Shown here: positions 26,697 through 35,304 of the stretch, one piece after another | Numbering within the stretch: the stretch's first letter is position 1 | Layout of the letters: each line of letters starts with the position of its first letter | NCBI RefSeq assembly: GCF_001317355.1 | Contig: NZ_LKET01000029.1 | Span: 124,001 to 188,000, forward strand | Direction: 5' to 3' | DNA: 64,000 nt | Origin: Oxobacter pfennigii | GTDB taxonomy: Bacteria > Bacillota > Clostridia > Clostridiales > Oxobacteraceae | Program-made: the position numbers and the translations under genes | The notes under the pieces: generated by a model | What the model saw: only the letters and a program-made list of their open reading frames with translations | What the model was told of the DNA's origin: nothing | Database searches by the model: none

Positions 26697-27818
26697 ATGT
26701 TAAAGGCAATTATTGTAGATAATGAGGAACCTGCCATCAATGTCCTGAAAATATTATTGGAAAGAACAAGACAGGTAACGGTGACTAACAGCTTTCTCAG
26801 TGCGGCGGATGCCTTAGCAGGGTTAAAAAAGGCAAAACCGGATGTTGCATTTCTGGATATTGAAATGCCCGAAACAAATGGCCTGGAGTTGGCCGTAAAT
26901 ATTTTGGCAATCTACAGTGACGTTGAAATCATCTTTGTAACCGCGTATGATCAATATGCCTTGAATGCCTTCCGGGTCAATGCTTTGGATTATCTGTTAA
27001 AACCCATATCTTTTGAAGATATCGAGCAAACGGTCGACCGCTTTATCAAAAGAAAAGTTCTATTGGCAGGCTCCAATCATAGACTTCCGGGTAATGGGCG
27101 AATTTATTGCTTTGGTAAATTCTCAGTATACGGCGCCGAAAATAAGCAACCTGTCAAGTGGCGTACTTCCAAGGCGGAAGAACTATTTGCCTATATGTTA
27201 CAAAACTTAGAAAAGGAAGTCCCAAAATGGAAAATCTGTGAAGCTCTCTGGCCCGAATATGATCAGGAAAAGGTGGATATTCAACTTCATACAACCATAT
27301 ATAAGATGAAAAAGGTTTTATCCTCAGCCGGGATAAATTTTAATTTCAGTTTTATCAATGGCTGCTATTGGATGAGTCTTCCACAAGTATACGTTGATAC
27401 GGTTGAGTTTGATTCTCAAACAGCTTTCTCTGTACCTGTTGAAGAAGGTACTATAGAAAAATATGAAAAAGCCCTTTTATTATATAAGGGAGATTATTTA
27501 GAGGATAATGACTATTTATGGTCTTTACCCCAAAAAGAGGCCTATTTTAAAAAATATTACAAGTTGGCAACTTCCATCGTGATTTACTATATGCAAAGAA
27601 ATGATTACATAGCAGCCGAAAAAATACTTGGCGAAATCCTGGAGAAATCTCCTTTAAATGAGGCCGCTCATGAAATGCTTTTAAAATGCTATTTTGTCAA
27701 AAGGGATCAGGTTGCATTTATTACCCATTATCAGGTTGTACAGGAACTATTCAAGGCTGAGCTGGGAATTAAGCCGAGCAAGTCGATACAGGCTCTGTAT
27801 AATAGTATTCAATTATAA
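26697..27818 (+). CDS. Response regulator with REC, winged-helix and BTAD (SARP-type) domains
   Basis: A 373-residue regulator, probable partner of the preceding kinase. The receiver (about 1-125) has the phosphoacceptor Asp54 in FLDIEMPETNGLEL, followed by FVTAYDQYALNAFRVNALDY, a sequence typical of LytTR-type receivers. The output part is different: an OmpR-like winged helix (about 140-230, WRTSKAEELFAYMLQN, CEALWPEYDQEKVD) and a BTAD helical repeat domain (about 240-370) as in SARP activators. The start ATG 26697 lies 11 bases after GGGGG. It is 57 bases after the kinase stop, so likely cotranscribed. Targets are unknown. Confidence 0.9.
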   Translation: MLKAIIVDNEEPAINVLKILLERTRQVTVTNSFLSAADALAGLKKAKPDVAFLDIEMPETNGLELAVNILAIYSDVEIIFVTAYDQYALNAFRVNALDYLLKPISFEDIEQTVDRFIKRKVLLAGSNHRLPGNGRIYCFGKFSVYGAENKQPVKWRTSKAEELFAYMLQNLEKEVPKWKICEALWPEYDQEKVDIQLHTTIYKMKKVLSSAGINFNFSFINGCYWMSLPQVYVDTVEFDSQTAFSVPVEEGTIEKYEKALLLYKGDYLEDNDYLWSLPQKEAYFKKYYKLATSIVIYYMQRNDYIAAEKILGEILEKSPLNEAAHEMLLKCYFVKRDQVAFITHYQVVQELFKAELGIKPSKSIQALYNSIQL

Positions 27819-28095
27819 TAAAACTGATTTAGGAATGAAGCTGTATATTCATTAACAAGCTATATTGCTCGGCGGTTTTTATGGGATGCGGCGTAGTGAG
27901 TGTGTTGGCACCAGAAATCGCAATTTGATTACTTAGAGTAAACATTGACATTAACAACAGTAATTGATAATATAATTTTATTATATAATTGCTTAAATAA
28001 ATTGACATAATTTGTAGTAAACCTTGTGACCGACTGTTTGGGTTTAGCCTGAACAGCAGGGAGTTGTATATGTTATTAAAGATAATATATACAAA

Positions 28096-28200
28096 GAGCA
28101 GAGTAGGATTTTGCGCGTTGTAGTGCCTTCTGAACGGGGAGTTGTCGGAGGGACGAAAAGCCCATTGGCTTGCGGTGCAAAGTTCGCATCCCGCAGCTAC
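28096..28200 (+). promoter_or_regulatory. Tetrahydrofolate (THF) riboswitch
   Basis: The sequence follows the folT-associated THF aptamer block by block: GAGTAGG, GCGCGTTG-AGTGCC, GAACGGGGAGTTGTC, GGGACGAAA, GCGGTGCAAAG and TTCGCATCCCGC. GATTTTGC and GCAAAGTTC pair as the equivalent helix of known aptamers. A strong hairpin (TTGTATAT...ATATACAA, 28064-28094) lies directly before it. The next gene encodes a folate-type ECF transporter component, the usual target. Folate binding should reduce folT expression. Confidence 0.9.
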
Positions 28201-28227
28201 ATGAAATAGAGATATGGTTTTACTATG

Positions 28228-28268
28228 CCTCCTATTATGTAGATTGCTGCATAATAGGAGGTGTTTTT
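28228..28268 (+). terminator. Riboswitch-linked terminator hairpin before folT
   Basis: CCTCCTATTATG (28228-28239) and CATAATAGGAGG (28250-28261) form a perfect 12 bp stem with a 10-base loop, followed by TGTTTTT. It lies 28 bases after the THF aptamer and is the likely off-switch platform. The GGAGG in the right arm is not used as a ribosome site because no gene starts there. Confidence 0.85.
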
Positions 28269-28330
28269 ATGTAACAAAGTAGGGGAGCATATTTACTCAA
28301 CCATATTCCTAAATATATGAATAGAGAGGA

Positions 28331-29221
28331 ATGAATAAATTGAGAAAATCTTCTTTACATTTACGCCGTATCACTGTATCAGCGATATTCTTAAGTCTTT
28401 CACTTATTATAAAAAGTTCATTTACATTTTATGTACCTATGTTCGGCCAAAACGGAATGAGTATAGGTGTCTCTGGTATTTTCTCCATGATGCCCGGCAT
28501 TTTATTTGGGCCTATTTTTGGAGCTGCTGTATCAGGCCTTCAGGATATTTTGGGCTTTATTCTAAAGCCTGCGGGCTCCTTTCTCCCATTTATGACTTTA
28601 ATTGTTGCCTTGGGAGGTTTTATAAGAGGGGCCATATGGATGCTGCTTCGCAATAAAAGCAGTATGAAAATGAGAATTGCAGTGGCCGCCATTTCCGTAG
28701 CAATGCTTGTATCCGGTGTTTTAAATTATATATATTTATCTGCTGACGGCGTCAATGCCTCATTTTATGATAATGTCAAAATAGAAGATGTAAATATCGA
28801 GGGAATGCACGCCATAAGCAAACTTCTTATTCAGAGGACAATAAATACAAGTAACCCGGGCAAAAATCTGGAAACGTATATTTTTCCGGTTACAGCGGGC
28901 CTGGTAGGAAGCGCCTTATTTGGCTTAATCCTTTTAGCAGCGGATCTTATTATATCAAGGCTATTCTTAAAGGACGCGCAAAAAGGGCAAACTATGCAGA
29001 TGCTCATTGCCTTGCTTGTATCCGGACTGATAGTTACTACTCTTAATACCATTTTGCTGCGTGAAACCATTTATACGTCCTGGAAAGCTTTACCCTTTGC
29101 AGCAGTTTGGATACCTCGTGCCATAGAAGAAATCCTAGGCAATACCCTGAAAGCTTATTTTATGGCGGTACTTCTTGGAATATTCAATGAGCAGAGAAAT
29201 TTAAAAGAATTGATGATTTAA
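28331..29221 (+). CDS. folT: Folate-family ECF transporter S component
   Basis: Substrate-binding membrane subunit that captures folate and works with the shared EcfA-A'-T module encoded elsewhere. The 296-residue protein has about six hydrophobic helices; the first region (RRITVSAIFLSLSLIIKSSF) and the end (WIPRAIEEILGNTLKAYFMA) match FolT proteins. It is longer than usual because of a hydrophilic loop at about residues 140-180. The THF riboswitch upstream supports folate as substrate. ATG 28331 directly follows GAGAGGA; in-frame TTG 28340, 9 bases after that site, may be the real start. A shared bidirectional-looking hairpin follows. Confidence 0.9.
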   Translation: MNKLRKSSLHLRRITVSAIFLSLSLIIKSSFTFYVPMFGQNGMSIGVSGIFSMMPGILFGPIFGAAVSGLQDILGFILKPAGSFLPFMTLIVALGGFIRGAIWMLLRNKSSMKMRIAVAAISVAMLVSGVLNYIYLSADGVNASFYDNVKIEDVNIEGMHAISKLLIQRTINTSNPGKNLETYIFPVTAGLVGSALFGLILLAADLIISRLFLKDAQKGQTMQMLIALLVSGLIVTTLNTILLRETIYTSWKALPFAAVWIPRAIEEILGNTLKAYFMAVLLGIFNEQRNLKELMI

Positions 29222-29232
29222 GTATAATAAAA

Positions 29233-29260
29233 CAGGGGCTTCAAAATTTTGAAGCCCCTG
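29233..29260 (-). terminator. Terminator shared by folT and the convergent GNAT-Rnk gene
   Basis: CAGGGGCTTCAAAA and TTTTGAAGCCCCTG form a perfect 28 bp palindrome. On the minus strand it is followed by TTTTATTATA, which fits termination of the convergent gene; on the plus strand the following bases are less T-rich. Confidence 0.85.
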
Positions 29261-29271
29261 AATTAAAATTC

Positions 29272-30198
29272 CTACATATGATAATCACCGGCTGCTTCAG
29301 GCTGGTATAAAATCTTTTTAATATGGATTTTTGCGGTGCCTGATGGAACCTCCCATTCAATGACATCACCTTCACCATATCCAAGTATTGCAGTGCCGAT
29401 GGGAGAAAAAACAGACATCTTATTTGTATCCAAATCGGCATCTTTGGGGTATACCAATGAAACCTCTATATCTTCATCATCGATATGAAGCAAGGCTTGT
29501 GAGTTCATGGTGATAATATCTTTAGAAATTTGCTTTGAATTGACTATGACTGCTTTATGGATTTCATTCTCAAGATGCCGAATAGACTTTTCCATAGCTT
29601 TGCCGCTAAAAAGCTCTTCATTAATTATTTTTATTAATCTTTCTTTGTCGATTTCTGTGATATAAATACTTGCAGACATGGCAGTTCCTCCTTTAACAGA
29701 CGCTAGATATCTTTCCATAGTTATTGCGAAGATTTTAAGAAGAGGAGTTTCATAATCAATAATAAAACCTGCATTGATGAAGGCTCGAATAGACCTCTTG
29801 TTTTCCTTATGGATCTTCGCTATGACTTTTTGCGCCCTAAAATCAAAAAATGCAATTTTTATACTCTCGCGGATAGTAGCAGTTCCTAATTTTTTGCCCC
29901 AGTTATTCTGATCGCCTATCACAATGACAATTTCAAAATCATTGCTCTTTTTAACAAGGCGAACGAAACCAATGGGTATGTTTTGCTTGGTATAAGCCAT
30001 ATAAAATCTGCCCTTTTGATTAAACAGGTGAGTCAGTATAGGAAGGTTTGCTCTGTTAAGTACTTGTTCGATATTTTTAGAAACATCATGTGAATCACTT
30101 AAGTATCTTTTGACTTCCAGATTCTCCAACCATTTCATTAAGTTTAGTGCATTATCTCTGGTTATTTCCGAACATAAAAAAATAAAAGGCTCTTTCAT
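29272..30198 (-). CDS. GNAT acetyltransferase fused to a Rnk/GreA C-terminal domain
   Basis: A 308-residue frame in two parts. Residues 1-165 form a GNAT acetyltransferase (GFVRLVKKSNDFEIVIVIGD, then NNWGKKLGTATIRESI and a RSIRAFINAGF acceptor-binding end). From Met174, residues form a complete Rnk/GreA-like protein: ASIYITEIDKERLIKIIN, then a coiled-coil-like stretch and the FKBP-like end SPIGTAILGYGEGDVIEW. A perfect AGGAGG lies 7 bases before Met174 (ATG 29677-29679), so the C-terminal domain of 135 residues may also be made alone. Rnk/GreA relatives bind RNA polymerase. Whether the fusion is functional or a lost stop codon cannot be told. Confidence 0.88.
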   Translation of the reverse strand: MKEPFIFLCSEITRDNALNLMKWLENLEVKRYLSDSHDVSKNIEQVLNRANLPILTHLFNQKGRFYMAYTKQNIPIGFVRLVKKSNDFEIVIVIGDQNNWGKKLGTATIRESIKIAFFDFRAQKVIAKIHKENKRSIRAFINAGFIIDYETPLLKIFAITMERYLASVKGGTAMSASIYITEIDKERLIKIINEELFSGKAMEKSIRHLENEIHKAVIVNSKQISKDIITMNSQALLHIDDEDIEVSLVYPKDADLDTNKMSVFSPIGTAILGYGEGDVIEWEVPSGTAKIHIKKILYQPEAAGDYHM

Positions 30199-30369
30199 TT
30201 TTTACTCCATCCTGTCGTAAGAAATAAAAGCCTTTCATAGATTAAATTTTACTATGACGGTTCTTTTATATGATTATTATATATTAAAGGCTCATGGAAA
30301 TCAAGCTTGCGGTCATTTCCAAATTGTTTTAAAAGGATAAATTCATTTGCAATTTACCCTTTTAAATAC

Positions 30370-30399
30370 TGGACAAAGCTATAGGAAAAATGTTATTAT
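30370..30399 (+). promoter_or_regulatory. Sigma-A promoter of the pyr unit
   Basis: TGGACA (30370-30375) and TATTAT (30394-30399) are 18 bases apart and lie about 35 bases before the PyrR-binding sequence. Confidence 0.6.
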
Positions 30400-30433
30400 T
30401 TATAAAATAAAAGAGGCCTTTAATCTTTAATTT

Positions 30434-30515
30434 AGTCCGGAGAGGCTAAGAAGGGAGGATTATAAATGTATAAAATATGCAGCATACAGCATCTTTAATA
30501 ATGTATGCTTTTTTT
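30434..30515 (+). promoter_or_regulatory. PyrR-binding attenuator of pyrF-pyrE
   Basis: AGTCCGGAGAGGCT (30434-30447) matches the PyrR RNA consensus ARUCCNGNGAGGYU at every position and sits in the loop of a TTAG/CTAA stem. Downstream, AGCATACA (30481-30488) and TGTATGCT (30502-30509) form a stem followed by a run of T, the terminator. PyrR with UMP would stabilise the anti-antiterminator and lower expression of pyrF-pyrE. Confidence 0.92.
30466..30498 (+). CDS. Putative 10-residue leader peptide in the pyr attenuator
   Basis: ATG at 30466 stands 7 bases after a strong GGGAGG and encodes MYKICSIQHL, then TAA. Its end overlaps the left arm of the terminator stem, so a translating ribosome would cover that arm. 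This could add a translational layer to PyrR control, but no protein evidence exists and the ribosome site could be chance. Confidence 0.45.
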   Translation: MYKICSIQHL

Positions 30516-30558
30516 GCGTATTTTATATATTAGGATTGTATGAAAAGGATGGTGCAAG

Positions 30559-31428
30559 ATGTTTATCGACAGGCTGATTGACGGCGTTTTAAAAGTCAAT
30601 AATCCGGTAGTAGTGGGCTTAGATACCAGAATAGAGCATGTACCTGAAGGTTTACGAAGCGGAGTAAATGATGCTCAGGATATTTTTAAATATAACAGGG
30701 AAATTCTAGATGCAGTAAAGGGACTGGTTACTGCAATCAAAATACAGTCAGCATGCTATGAGGCTCTGGGCGTTGAAGGAGTTTCGGTATATAAGCAAAC
30801 CATAGACTATGCAAGGGATATGGGGCTTTTGGTAATCGGTGATGTTAAAAGAGGCGATATCGGCTCTACCGCTGAAGAATATGGGAAAGCACACTTTAGC
30901 GCCTTCGGATGTGATGCCATTACAGTTAACCCATATATGGGAATGGATACAATAGAGCCTTTTATAAAATGCTGTCTTGATCTTGATAAAGGGCTGTTTG
31001 TGCTCATAAAGACATCAAATCCGGGCTCCAATGATTTTCAAAATCTTGATGTAGGCGGAAAAAAGCTATATGAGGTTGTGGCTCAAAAAGTATTCGAAGA
31101 GTCGGAAAAATACAAGGGAGAAAAAGGCTATAGCTTTATAGGCGGAGTTTTAGGTGCCACATATCCTGATGAACTTCAAAATGCAAGGGAGATATTAAAA
31201 TCCTCCTTCCTTTTAATTCCCGGCTACGGTGCCCAGGGAGGCAAGGCAGAGGATATAGCATTAGGCTTTACAAAAGGAATAGGGGCATTGATCAATGCAT
31301 CAAGGTCTGTACTTACAAGCCATAAAAATGAAGAATACAGAAGAATTTACGGTGACGATTATGCTTCGTGTATAAAGCATGAGGTAACAAGGATGCGGGA
31401 TGAATTATTAAGCCATATAAAAGCATAA
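30559..31428 (+). CDS. pyrF: Orotidine 5'-phosphate decarboxylase
   Basis: Last step of UMP synthesis: decarboxylates OMP. The 289-residue protein belongs to the longer PyrF subgroup. The catalytic block is [17 protein letters not shown] (about residues 92-108), with [12 protein letters not shown] following and the phosphate-binding [14 protein letters not shown] near the C-terminus. The N-terminal [14 protein letters not shown] is typical of the subgroup. AAGGATGG lies upstream of the ATG. It is first in a pair with pyrE, 14 bases apart, under the PyrR attenuator. Confidence 0.95.
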   Translation: MFIDRLIDGVLKVNNPVVVGLDTRIEHVPEGLRSGVNDAQDIFKYNREILDAVKGLVTAIKIQSACYEALGVEGVSVYKQTIDYARDMGLLVIGDVKRGDIGSTAEEYGKAHFSAFGCDAITVNPYMGMDTIEPFIKCCLDLDKGLFVLIKTSNPGSNDFQNLDVGGKKLYEVVAQKVFEESEKYKGEKGYSFIGGVLGATYPDELQNAREILKSSFLLIPGYGAQGGKAEDIALGFTKGIGALINASRSVLTSHKNEEYRRIYGDDYASCIKHEVTRMRDELLSHIKA

Positions 31429-31442
31429 AGGAGTGGGTAGTT

Positions 31443-32018
31443 TTGAAAGAAGAAAGAGTGCTTGAAATATTAAGGGAAGCAGGAGTTTTATTGGAAGGTC
31501 ATTTTAAGCTTACCAGCGGAAAACACAGTCCGAGATACCTGCAGTGCGCCAAGGCTTATCAGTGGCCAAAGCACGGTGAGGAATTATCAGAGGCTCTGGC
31601 AGAAAAATTCAAGGATATGAAAATCGATATGGTTATAGGCCCGGCAATAGGCGGAATACTCATAGCTTATGAAGTGGGAAAGGCATTGGAAGTTAAAGCT
31701 ATATTTGCCGAAAGGGAGAACGGGGTAATGTCCCTAAGAAGAGGCTTTGATATAGCGCCAAACAGCAATGTACTTGTAGTTGAAGATGTTGTAACAACAG
31801 GCGGTTCTGTAAAGGAAGTAATTGAAATAGTAAAAAACTATGGCGCCAATGTGATAGGTGTTGCAAGCCTGGTTGACAGAAGCGGCGGCAAAGTAGATTT
31901 CGGTGTGGAATATAAAAGCCTTATATCCTTTGATATACCCACATATGAGGAATATGAGTGCCCCATGTGTAAAGACGGTAGTCCCTGTATAAAACCCGGA
32001 AGCAGAAAAATGGCGTAG
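31443..32018 (+). CDS. pyrE: Orotate phosphoribosyltransferase
   Basis: Makes OMP from orotate and PRPP. The 191-residue protein shows the PRPP-binding motif [18 protein letters not shown] (about residues 111-128), the substrate loop [15 protein letters not shown], and [15 protein letters not shown] near the N-terminus. The C-terminus carries [10 protein letters not shown], a possible metal site seen in some clostridial PyrE proteins. The start is TTG at 31443, shortly after GGAGTGGG. It is translated after pyrF in the same unit and ends before a terminator. Confidence 0.95.
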   Translation: MKEERVLEILREAGVLLEGHFKLTSGKHSPRYLQCAKAYQWPKHGEELSEALAEKFKDMKIDMVIGPAIGGILIAYEVGKALEVKAIFAERENGVMSLRRGFDIAPNSNVLVVEDVVTTGGSVKEVIEIVKNYGANVIGVASLVDRSGGKVDFGVEYKSLISFDIPTYEEYECPMCKDGSPCIKPGSRKMA

Positions 32019-32039
32019 AAATTTTACTGTGTAATTTAT

Positions 32040-32091
32040 ACAGGCACTTCTCCTAAAGGAAGAACCTAAAAATGAGAGTGCCTGTTTTTTT
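32040..32091 (+). terminator. Terminator after pyrE
   Basis: ACAGGCACT (32040-32048) and AGTGCCTGT (32077-32085) form the outer stem, an inner CTCC/GGAAGA hairpin sits on top, and a T run follows. Confidence 0.85.
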
Positions 32092-32125
32092 ATTGCTTAG
32101 GAAATTTCTCTAAGCAATAAAAAAA
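32085..32125 (+). repeat. Perfect 16 bp inverted repeat after the pyrE terminator
   Basis: TTTTTTTATTGCTTAG (32085-32100) and CTAAGCAATAAAAAAA (32110-32125) flank a 9-base loop. The T run lies on the 5' side and the A run on the 3' side of both strands, so it is not a normal terminator. Its left arm is the T tract of the previous terminator. Confidence 0.7.
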
Positions 32126-32171
32126 GGGGAGTGCAGAGGATATACCCCTCGACGATTTAAGGAGGGTGCGG

Positions 32172-32192
32172 AAGTGGCGAAGCCACTTTTTT
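32172..32192 (+). terminator. Compact terminator hairpin
   Basis: AAGTGGC, loop GAA, GCCACTT, then T residues. It lies about 80 bases after the previous terminator, so a short transcript (32126-32192), including a possible GAGG/CCTC hairpin and an AAGGAGGG-like site, could lie between. Confidence 0.75.
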
Positions 32193-32193
32193 A

Positions 32194-32223
32194 TTGTAAT
32201 TTATGCCAGTTCTACAGTATAAT
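32194..32223 (+). promoter_or_regulatory. Sigma-A promoter of the deacetylase gene
   Basis: TTGTAA (32194-32199) and TATAAT (32218-32223), 18 bases apart, lie 31 bases before the ATG at 32255. Confidence 0.55.
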
Positions 32224-32254
32224 TATGGATATATCTTTATGGGTGGTGTAAGAA

Positions 32255-33307
32255 ATGAAAAAAATTATGTTTTTTACGGCCATTTTTGTACAAGCTATGC
32301 TTATTGCATCCTGTCAAAGAAGTGTGGTTGTTCACAATACTGCTGTACCTAAAACAGCACAGCTTCAGCCAAGGTCGGATATAGGTATTATACCTGACGA
32401 AGCTGTGCAGGATATATATAATCAGGATATATATCATAAGGAGATACTTGAAAAAGCCAAAAAGGAAGTACCTCATACAATGCCTTCAGTTAAAGAAAGG
32501 GTATCTGAAAATACATATTATAAAGGCAGAGCAGTAGTTTTAACTTATCATCATATAAGCAATAAGCCGGTAAGCAGCATAACCATAAAACCCGAAAGAT
32601 TTGAGAAAGACCTTATAATGCTCAATGAGAATTTCAATGTCATATCCTTTGAAGAAATGATAAAGTCTATGAAGGGGGAGTACGAGCTTCCCGACAATGC
32701 GGTTGTAATAACCTTTGATGATGGTTATGAAAGCTTTTATAAATACGCTTATCCGCTTCTGAAAAAATATAATACGCCGGCTATTAATTTCATAGTTACT
32801 TCCTGGACGGAAAGCTATGAAGCTAATGGAAGGGATTTGAATTTATTAAGTCCGGAACAAATAAAGGAAATGTATGAGAGCGGTCTTGTAGATATAGGGT
32901 CCCATACTCATAATGGCCATGAATACATAATAAAAAATGAAAAGGAGCAGTTGGGAGGGGTGCTGGCATATCAAATTTTTGACAAAGCCACCGGCACCTT
33001 TGAGAGTCAGGAAACCTATGAAAAAAGAGTAATTGATGACCTTAAAAAGTCAATGGAAGTCATAAAGGAATATACGGGAGATACAACTAAAGTGCTGTGC
33101 TTTCCCTTTGGTCACTATAACTCAAGGCTGCTAAAATTAAGCCGTGAGGCCGGGTTCGAGTATTTTGTGACTACTATTTACGGAAACAACAAGGAAAATT
33201 CCAATAAAACTTTGATCTGGAGAATAAGGTCCGGTGATGCAAAGCTGACGCCTGAAAAGCTGAAGGAAAGCATTATAAACTGCGGAACTGGAAAGCCTTT
33301 ATCTTAG
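32255..33307 (+). CDS. Polysaccharide deacetylase lipoprotein
   Basis: A 350-residue exported NodB-fold enzyme that probably removes acetyl groups from peptidoglycan or a surface glycan. The N-terminal signal ends in a lipobox (LLIASC-like: LIASC, Cys about residue 20), so it should be anchored to the outer face of the membrane. Catalytic motifs: VVITFDDGYESF (metal-binding Asp pair), the histidine motif SHTHNGH, and CFPFGHYNSR. A hydrophilic linker (about 25-85) separates anchor and domain. GGGTGG is about 8 bases before the ATG. It stands alone with its own promoter. Confidence 0.9.
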   Translation: MKKIMFFTAIFVQAMLIASCQRSVVVHNTAVPKTAQLQPRSDIGIIPDEAVQDIYNQDIYHKEILEKAKKEVPHTMPSVKERVSENTYYKGRAVVLTYHHISNKPVSSITIKPERFEKDLIMLNENFNVISFEEMIKSMKGEYELPDNAVVITFDDGYESFYKYAYPLLKKYNTPAINFIVTSWTESYEANGRDLNLLSPEQIKEMYESGLVDIGSHTHNGHEYIIKNEKEQLGGVLAYQIFDKATGTFESQETYEKRVIDDLKKSMEVIKEYTGDTTKVLCFPFGHYNSRLLKLSREAGFEYFVTTIYGNNKENSNKTLIWRIRSGDAKLTPEKLKESIINCGTGKPLS

Positions 33308-33494
33308 AAGGTATTGATGAGCTTACGTTAAATTTCAGTTAAAAATTCTACATTTAATTTCACATTCCTCCAAACTTTGCTATTTTTAATAGTTCTTTTG
33401 AAGGAATTTTTCTTTTTATATAGAAATCTTATTTATCGTGAAAAATGTAGGGAATTGTAAGTTATATTAGAACATATATTAAGAGGGTGATGAT

Positions 33495-35288
33495 TTGAAA
33501 AGGCTTGACGATAGCGGTGCAGTACAAAAATCACCGGATAAAAACGGTGAGGCAGAAATAAGAGGCGGCAACATAATTATAACAGATCCTGAAGGAAGCG
33601 GCAGAGAAGCTGTATTATCCTGGGGGAACGGTATAACTGTATTTTTAGATGAAAGGGAAGCCAGGCAGGGTATAAATGTCAATGGCTCTTCAAAAATTTC
33701 GTTTAAAATTGATACTGTAGATCCTCAGCGCACTCTTGATATCACCATCAGCACTGATAAGTTAAAGGCTTTTGCTAAAGTTTCATACACCGACGGACAA
33801 AGGTTTAAGTTAAAGGACAAGGCACCAACAGATAAATTGACCATAGAAATTGTTCCGGATGAAAAAATTGAATGCCCTAAGTATACTCTGGATGAAGCAA
33901 AGCAGGCTTTAGTGAAGAGCGGCGTTATACACGGCATAAACCAGGAAAGTCTGGTCCAGTTAATAGAAAGGCCGGGAAAGGATCCCATAGAAGTCGCGAC
34001 CGGCAAAAAACCAGTAGATGAGACAGATGACAATATAGTTTTAAAATTTGATGATACAAGAAAATTTACGGAGGTAAATGACAGAGTTGATTATTACAGT
34101 ATAGGAAAAGTGACTGCGGTGGAGCCGGGGGACCTTTTAGCCGAGCTCATTGCCGGAATAAAGGGAGAGATTGGAGTCGACGTAACAGGAAAAGAAATCC
34201 CCTTTAAGAAAGCAAAAAGATTAATTCTGAAAGCTGGAAAAGGAGTTCACCTCTCAAGAGATGGTCTGCAGGCCTTTGCAGATATTGCAGGAAGACCGGA
34301 GCTTAAAAAGGATACTGTAAATGTTCATAAAATATACGAAGTGGAAAAAGATGTGGATTTATCTACAGGAAATATAGAGTTTATCGGCGATGTGGTAGTT
34401 AACGGCAATATTAATGAAGGTATGAAGGTTAAAGCAGGCAGCAGCGTCATAGTTCATGGAAATGTTACCGGAGGAGAAATTGTAGCCGGCGGTGATGTTA
34501 CAATTATGAAAAACGCCATAAGCAGTAAAATCATAGCCGGCTCAGTGGATTACTTTAAGCATAACTTAATTGATATTTTATCGGATATATCAAAGGTATT
34601 GATGTCTATCTTTTCTGCCGCTTCCGCACTCAAGGTAACGGGAAAAGTGCCGAAAATATATAAAGACGGACAGATAATAAAACTGTTAATCGACACAAAA
34701 TATAACAATTTAAACGGACAAATAACCACACTGAGAAATATTCTTCAGGAAAACAGAGAAAACCTGGATATGGATACATTGAGGATGGGTGCTCTTCTTG
34801 TAAAATTCTTTTCAGGTAACGGTCCTGTTTTATTGGAAAGCTTATCGGATTTAAAGACTCATGCCGAACAAATCGATAATATGATAGAAACGTTTAAAGA
34901 TGAGCTTAAAAATCCGTCAAACATTACTGTAATGTATATCCAGAATTCAGAGCTTTCAACAACGGGTAACATCGTTATAAAAGGAAAGGGATGCCACACA
35001 TCGGACCTCAATTGCAGGGGGGATGTATTGATAGAGGTAAAAGGAAGTGTTACAAGAGGAGGAAATATAGCTGCAGGCGGTAATATCAAAGTATATGAAT
35101 TAGGTTCCGCAAGCGGTGCCATTACAACGGTGAGTACCGGCAAGGATTCTACCATAACTTGTGCAATAGCCCATGCAAACAGCGTAATAAAGGTAGGGGA
35201 ACAGGCTATGAGACTGGATTCTTCAGTAAAAAACGTGAAGGCTTTCTTGTATAAGGGAGAGCTAATTGTTGAAAAATCAAAAATATAA
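33495..35288 (+). CDS. fapA: FapA family protein (DUF342)
   Basis: A 597-residue cytosolic protein of the DUF342/FapA family. Members have a right-handed beta-helix core and appear in polar flagellar or chemotaxis loci, but the exact role is not settled. Features: GKVTAVEPGDLLAELIAGIK and GVDVTGKEIPFKKAKR, then repeated turns such as EFIGDVVVNGNINEGMKVKA and GSSVIVHGNVTGGEIVAGGD (about residues 290-340), and a helical stretch (about 390-470) before a second beta-helix part. The start is TTG 33495 after GAGGGTGAT. It is the first gene of the chemotaxis operon, 16 bases before cheW. Confidence 0.88.
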   Translation: MKRLDDSGAVQKSPDKNGEAEIRGGNIIITDPEGSGREAVLSWGNGITVFLDEREARQGINVNGSSKISFKIDTVDPQRTLDITISTDKLKAFAKVSYTDGQRFKLKDKAPTDKLTIEIVPDEKIECPKYTLDEAKQALVKSGVIHGINQESLVQLIERPGKDPIEVATGKKPVDETDDNIVLKFDDTRKFTEVNDRVDYYSIGKVTAVEPGDLLAELIAGIKGEIGVDVTGKEIPFKKAKRLILKAGKGVHLSRDGLQAFADIAGRPELKKDTVNVHKIYEVEKDVDLSTGNIEFIGDVVVNGNINEGMKVKAGSSVIVHGNVTGGEIVAGGDVTIMKNAISSKIIAGSVDYFKHNLIDILSDISKVLMSIFSAASALKVTGKVPKIYKDGQIIKLLIDTKYNNLNGQITTLRNILQENRENLDMDTLRMGALLVKFFSGNGPVLLESLSDLKTHAEQIDNMIETFKDELKNPSNITVMYIQNSELSTTGNIVIKGKGCHTSDLNCRGDVLIEVKGSVTRGGNIAAGGNIKVYELGSASGAITTVSTGKDSTITCAIAHANSVIKVGEQAMRLDSSVKNVKAFLYKGELIVEKSKI

Positions 35289-35304
35289 TTCAGGAGGTGT
35301 AAGA

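Noticed and set aside
28063-28205. Cobalamin riboswitch before the transporter gene
   Set aside because: No B12-box is present, whereas all THF aptamer blocks are, and the gene is FolT-like.
29232-29261. Palindrome as a regulator operator
   Set aside because: It lies between two converging stops and is followed by T on the minus strand, so a terminator explains it.
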